Assembly: GCF_000276665.1 (NCBI RefSeq) | Contig: NW_004955417.1 | Span: 27,718,706-27,782,705 of the forward strand | Origin: Chinchilla lanigera | Taxonomy: Eukaryota > Chordata > Mammalia > Rodentia > Chinchillidae | Reading direction: 5' to 3' | Length of the DNA stretch: 64,000 nt | Shown: piece after piece, positions 60,256 to 64,000 of the stretch | How the letters are laid out: each line of letters opens with the position of its first letter | Numbering within the stretch: position 1 is the stretch's first letter | The notes under the pieces: model-generated | Databases searched by the model: none | Told to the model about the DNA's origin: nothing | Seen by the model: only the letters and a program-made list of their open reading frames with translations | Translations under genes and position numbers: made by a program

Positions 60256-60903
60256 NNNNNNNNNNNNNNNNNNNNNNNNNNNNNNNNNNNNNNNNNNNNN
60301 NNNNNNNNNNNNNNNNNNNNNNNNNNNNNNNNNNNNNNNNNNNNNNNNNNNNNNNNNNNNNNNNNNNNNNNNNNNNNNNNNNNNNNNNNNNNNNNNNNNN
60401 NNNNNNNNNNNNNNNNNNNNNNNNNNNNNNNNNNNNNNNNNNNNNNNNNNNNNNNNNNNNNNNNNNNNNNNNNNNNNNNNNNNNNNNNNNNNNNNNNNNN
60501 NNNNNNNNNNNNNNNNNNNNNNNNNNNNNNNNNNNNNNNNNNNNNNNNNNNNNNNNNNNNNNNNNNNNNNNNNNNNNNNNNNNNNNNNNNNNNNNNNNNN
60601 NNNNNNNNNNNNNNNNNNNNNNNNNNNNNNNNNNNNNNNNNNNNNNNNNNNNNNNNNNNNNNNNNNNNNNNNNNNNNNNNNNNNNNNNNNNNNNNNNNNN
60701 NNNNNNNNNNNNNNNNNNNNNNNNNNNNNNNNNNNNNNNNNNNNNNNNNNNNNNNNNNNNNNNNNNNNNNNNNNNNNNNNNNNNNNNNNNNNNNNNNNNN
60801 NNNNNNNNNNNNNNNNNNNNNNNNNNNNNNNNNNNNNNNNNNNNNNNNNNNNNNNNNNNNNNNNNNNNNNNNNNNNNNNNNNNNNNNNNNNNNNNNNNNN
60901 NNN
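60256..60903. other. Assembly gap (648 N)
   Basis: Unsequenced bases. The right edge abuts 21 T (60904-60924), so a homopolymer or SINE/L1 tail probably caused the break. Apparent frames across it are artefacts. Confidence 1.
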
Positions 60904-60924
60904 TTTTTTTTTTTTTTTTTTTTT

Positions 60925-62210
60925 GCCAGTACCGTACTGCTTTTAACACAGTGGCTCTGTAGTATAATTTCAAGTCAGGAAGTTAGATCTCCTTGCCTTG
61001 CCTTTGTTGTCCAGAATTGCTTTTGCTATTCTAGGTCTCTTTTGATTCCAAATGAATTTTAGGTATGTTTTCTGTAGTTCTGTGAGGTATGATAATGGTA
61101 TATTGAGGTTGCATTAAATCTACATAGCAGTTTTGGGAGTATGGCCATTTTCACTATGTTGGTTCTTCCTACCCAAGAGCATGGAATATCTTTCTATTTT
61201 TGGATATCTTCTTTGATTTCCTTTTTCAGAGTACTGTAGTTTTCAGTGTAGAGATCTTTTATTTCCTTTGTTAGACTGATTTCCAAGTATTTAATTTTTT
61301 TTAATGCTATCATGAGGGGTATTGTTTCCCTCATTTCTCTCTCAGTGAGCAAATAAATATGTGAAAAAATGTTCAGTATCACTGGTCATTCAAGAAATGC
61401 AATTTAAAACAATGCTGAGATTCCATCTCACTGCAGAAAGAATGGCTATTATCAAGAAAACAACTGATAACAAATGCTGGCAGGGCAGTGGGGAAAAAGG
61501 AACACTTCCACTGTTGCTGGAAGTGCAGGCTGGTGCAACCTTTATGAAAATCAGCACAGAGATTCCTCAGAACACTAGGATTAGAGCTCCCATTTGACTT
61601 AGCTGTTCCCCTGCTGGGTATCTTCCTGGAAGAATTAAAAGCATCATACCAGTGATATTTGTGCACCCATGTTTATAGTGACACAATTTGTAATAGCTAA
61701 ATCATGGAAGCAATCCAAATGCCTATCAACTGATGAATGTATAAAAAAGATGTGTTTTTTATATAATGGAGTATTACTCAGCTATAAAGAAGGATAAAAT
61801 TGAAACTTTCTAGGTAAATGGATGGACTTTAAAACCATAATCGTAAGTGATAAATTGGACTCAGACCTGTAAATATTGCATGATCTGTTGGTGTGAGAAA
61901 CTGAAAGTGTAAATAAGAACCAACTATTACAATAGATATTGTGAAATAGGAAGAAACTGTTCAAAGGAAAAGGGAACTAGGGAGAGAGGAGGGGGAGAGG
62001 AAGGAAGGGAAAGAGAAAACTGAGAAAAAGCAGATAAAATGAAAACAGCTTTGTGCATGGGGAGGGGGAGGAGGCTTGAAGGGAGGTGACGGGAATGGGG
62101 ACAGAAAGAGGAATCAAGATACATCACATACAGGTGCAATTCCCTATGATGAATGTGATCAGTACATGTACCTAAATTGTACCAATACACTTAATTAAAC
62201 TAAAGAAAAG
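60925..62210. mobile_element. L1 insertion with inverted 5' part
   Basis: 60925-61335 reads as antisense L1 ORF2 (GCCAGTACCGTACTGCTTTT, GAGCATGGAATATCTTTCTA). From about 61341 the strand switches to sense ORF2 end (TCACTGCAGAAAGAATGGCT, GGAAGCAATCCAAATGCCTA), then a purine-rich 3' UTR (61960-62110) and a 3' end at about 62205. The inverted part lies upstream of the sense part in L1 order, as twin priming predicts. Confidence 0.65.
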
Positions 62211-62722
62211 TTATAGGACTGTCCCTTTTGCCAAGCTGTGGCCCATGAAAGTTGTAGTTGAAGGAACTTTTCATAGGAGTTTTTCGCCCACGCCTCAGGA
62301 AGTGAACCTGATTCCAGTCGCTTTGCACCTTCAGTTCTGGCACCTGTGGGAGCTGCACTCTCTGCTGCTGGAGCCTGCCGACTGGCAGAGGGTGCGCAGT
62401 AGGCTTTTGGCTTCAGCTCTGCTCTTCCCTTTCAGTTGTTTTCTGTTATTTATTTGGTAAAATTCTAGATGTAGAAACAAAAATATGTTACAAGCCATTT
62501 CTATTTTTAGCAGAAAAATGTTAAATTTTGTATTTATATCATAGCATAAAGTATGAAGTACGCTAAAAAAATTTTGGTGCATGCTGTTGTTGAGTGCCAT
62601 CCATTCATGGGGAACCTGGAGAAGTCTTGTGTCTTGCTGCTTGTCTCGAGAGTATCAGAGTAATCAAATTTCTGATTTTTGTTCTGTGCTCCCGAAGCCT
62701 CTCATGCAGACATTGTGGTGAT

Positions 62723-62771
62723 CCCTTAGTTGCTGGAGTAACTAAGGGACTATGTTTGAAAACCATAGTCC
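62723..62771. repeat. Two abutting hairpins
   Basis: CCCTTAGTT (62723-62731) pairs with AACTAAGGG (62740-62748). GGACTATG (62747-62754) pairs with CATAGTCC (62764-62771). Both stems are perfect and they share two bases. Confidence 0.8.
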
Positions 62772-63059
62772 TCTCTAGGATATGGAGCGGTGTGTTGACT
62801 TTCAAACTCCACTGTGGGTGCTAGGGAGGGATGCGGAACCTGGGAGCCGAAATGCCCTTGGACGCTGCTTCTGAGACACAGACATCTGGGCTGGATGGTG
62901 GGACAGGCAGGGAGTGCCATGGCCGGGCCCTGTGGCCTCCTGGCCTCCCGTGGGTTTCCTCTGCGTCCTTGTTCACCAAACACAGCCAGAGGAGAAGGCA
63001 TCAAGGGAGCATGGCATGAATCCATTCCATTTGCAGCACCTGTGAGTGTAACGTGACAG

Positions 63060-63210
63060 TTCTCAGGTAATCATCTGCTCATCGTCTTCTCCACTACACG
63101 TTGAATGCCACAAGAAAACTGATGTATGTCGAGCTTTGTCCACCAGACTTAGCACAGTGTTTGGTGTGAGCCATTTCATGAATACTGTATGAACCATAAA
63201 TAATTAATGA
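63060..63210 (+). repeat. L2-like remnant
   Basis: TTAGCACAGTGTTTGGTGTG and ATGAATACTGTATGAACCAT fit the L2 3' end. Confidence 0.45.
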
Positions 63211-63329
63211 GTTGGTGGTGATAGTTACTTGCTTGTCTTTGAATGAATTGGAATTTATTTGAATTAATTTTTATGGTAAATTACAACATCACTCAAGTTT
63301 ATCTTTGTAGTAGTTTACAGACTGTTTTA

Positions 63330-63418
63330 TTTATTTTATTTTTTTTGGTACCATGAATTGAACTTAGGACCTTGTGCTTTCAGGGTGGGTGCTGTGCCAC
63401 TGAGCTATATGCCCAGCC
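63330..63418 (-). mobile_element. ID-like SINE
   Basis: A reverse ID (GGTACCATGAATTGAACTTA to GAGCTATATGCCCAGCC), somewhat diverged. A weak duplication, AGACTGTTTTA / AGACTATTTAG, flanks it. Confidence 0.85.
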
Positions 63419-64000
63419 TGAGACTATTTAGTAGAATATAATAGATACGCTCACTGATGTGCCAGTTCTTTGTTAATGAAGTTCTGATTTGTAGCTTTTT
63501 CCAGTGTCTGTAGTATAACTACCCTCATCACAGCTGATTTCAGGGTGTCCCACGTTACACTGTGGAACTCGGCATTGGGTGGAAGTGCACAAGAGGTTTT
63601 TGTGAGCCACTGACCGTTCCTGAAGGTCTTCAATGTCCCTGTCTTAGGAATGCATACCCCTCAAACACAAGCATTGTGCTAGTGATGCACATCCAACCAA
63701 GTATGTATTTTAAGAGACTTACTGGTTACGGTCATGCTGTCATCTATGAAAGACAAAGTCAGATCTTTGTAGCTCACGGTGAGTGTATTTCACCTTTGTG
63801 ACATCTGTGCTGCTATGGCTGACTAGTGGGGGGCTCTCCACCAAGCTCCCACACAGGCTTCCATGCTCCTTCTTTCTGTGGCCCCTTGTTTGCTAAGGTC
63901 TTGGACATGCTGATGGCCTAGGAGAGATTTTTTATAGGTCCTGGAAGGGGCACAGGGTGTTCCGCGTATAATCCATTGGTTAGAATGGAGTCACGTGGCC

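Larger units (their letters stand above)
39890..64000 (+). other. RIMS2: RIMS2 intron downstream of the microexon (partial)
   Basis: I found no RIM2 exon here. The next coding exon should begin VMWVCNLCRKQQ and is absent, unless it is hidden in the gap at 60256-60903. The stretch holds SINEs, several L1 fragments, one solo LTR, and L2, MIR and MER5-like remnants. Parts at about 40.0-40.9, 41.2-42.1, 42.4-43.2, 48.9-49.9, 50.3-51.4, 51.7-52.4, 52.6-53.4 and 53.7-54.4 kb show nothing I can classify. Confidence 0.7.

Noticed and set aside
60197..60973. Long open frames of 238 and 258 codons
   Set aside because: They run through the N gap and are artefacts.
1..64000. CRISPR array, phage, operon or toxin-antitoxin system
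   Set aside because: The content is vertebrate: spliced RIMS2 exons, SINEs, L1 and LTRs. There are no spaced short direct repeats and no compact gene clusters.

Overview
This is a piece of a mammalian nuclear genome, from a rodent outside the mouse/rat group. It is AT-rich, has long non-coding stretches, and carries two young SINE types. One is a tRNA-derived ID-like element; the other is a 7SL-derived B1-like element. The two are often fused into one B1+ID dimer. I saw no B2 or B4 element. This points to a squirrel-, dormouse-, beaver- or guinea-pig-type rodent, but the sequence alone does not fix the species.

The window lies inside one gene, RIMS2, read on the + strand. RIMS2 encodes the presynaptic active-zone scaffold RIM2. 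Four coding exons can be recognised: a 33-nt cassette (9373-9405), an 87-nt cassette (9797-9883), the 211-nt zinc-finger exon (29250-29460) and a probable 12-nt microexon (39878-39889). The first two insert residues into the Rab3-binding helix. The 211-nt exon carries the end of that helix and six of the eight zinc-binding cysteines. The microexon adds Glu-Asp-Lys-Val between the two halves of the zinc finger. The 33-, 87- and 12-nt exons all keep the reading frame, so the window is mostly the splicing-controlled part of the RIM2 N-terminus. The first coding exon and the next large exon (end of the zinc finger) are not visible.

Everything else is intron packed with retroelements. Long antisense L1 copies fill about 1.3-6.8, 20.6-25.3, 30.4-34.0 and 58.2-60.3 kb. 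Sense L1 pieces lie at about 15.1-16.9, 54.4-56.6 and 61.3-62.2 kb. About thirty SINEs are present, mostly antisense to the gene. Three solo LTRs of one MaLR-like family each keep a perfect 5-bp target duplication, and an older MaLR-like LTR lies at about 5.2-5.6 kb. Ancient L2, MIR and MER5-like remnants are scattered between them. An assembly gap of 648 N lies at 60256-60903.

I found no prokaryotic system, CRISPR array, tRNA or rRNA gene. The most interesting biology is the cluster of in-frame alternative exons around the Rab-binding and zinc-finger domain, including the probable neural microexon. The other open reading frames I inspected are repeat-derived or chance frames, and I did not annotate them as genes.
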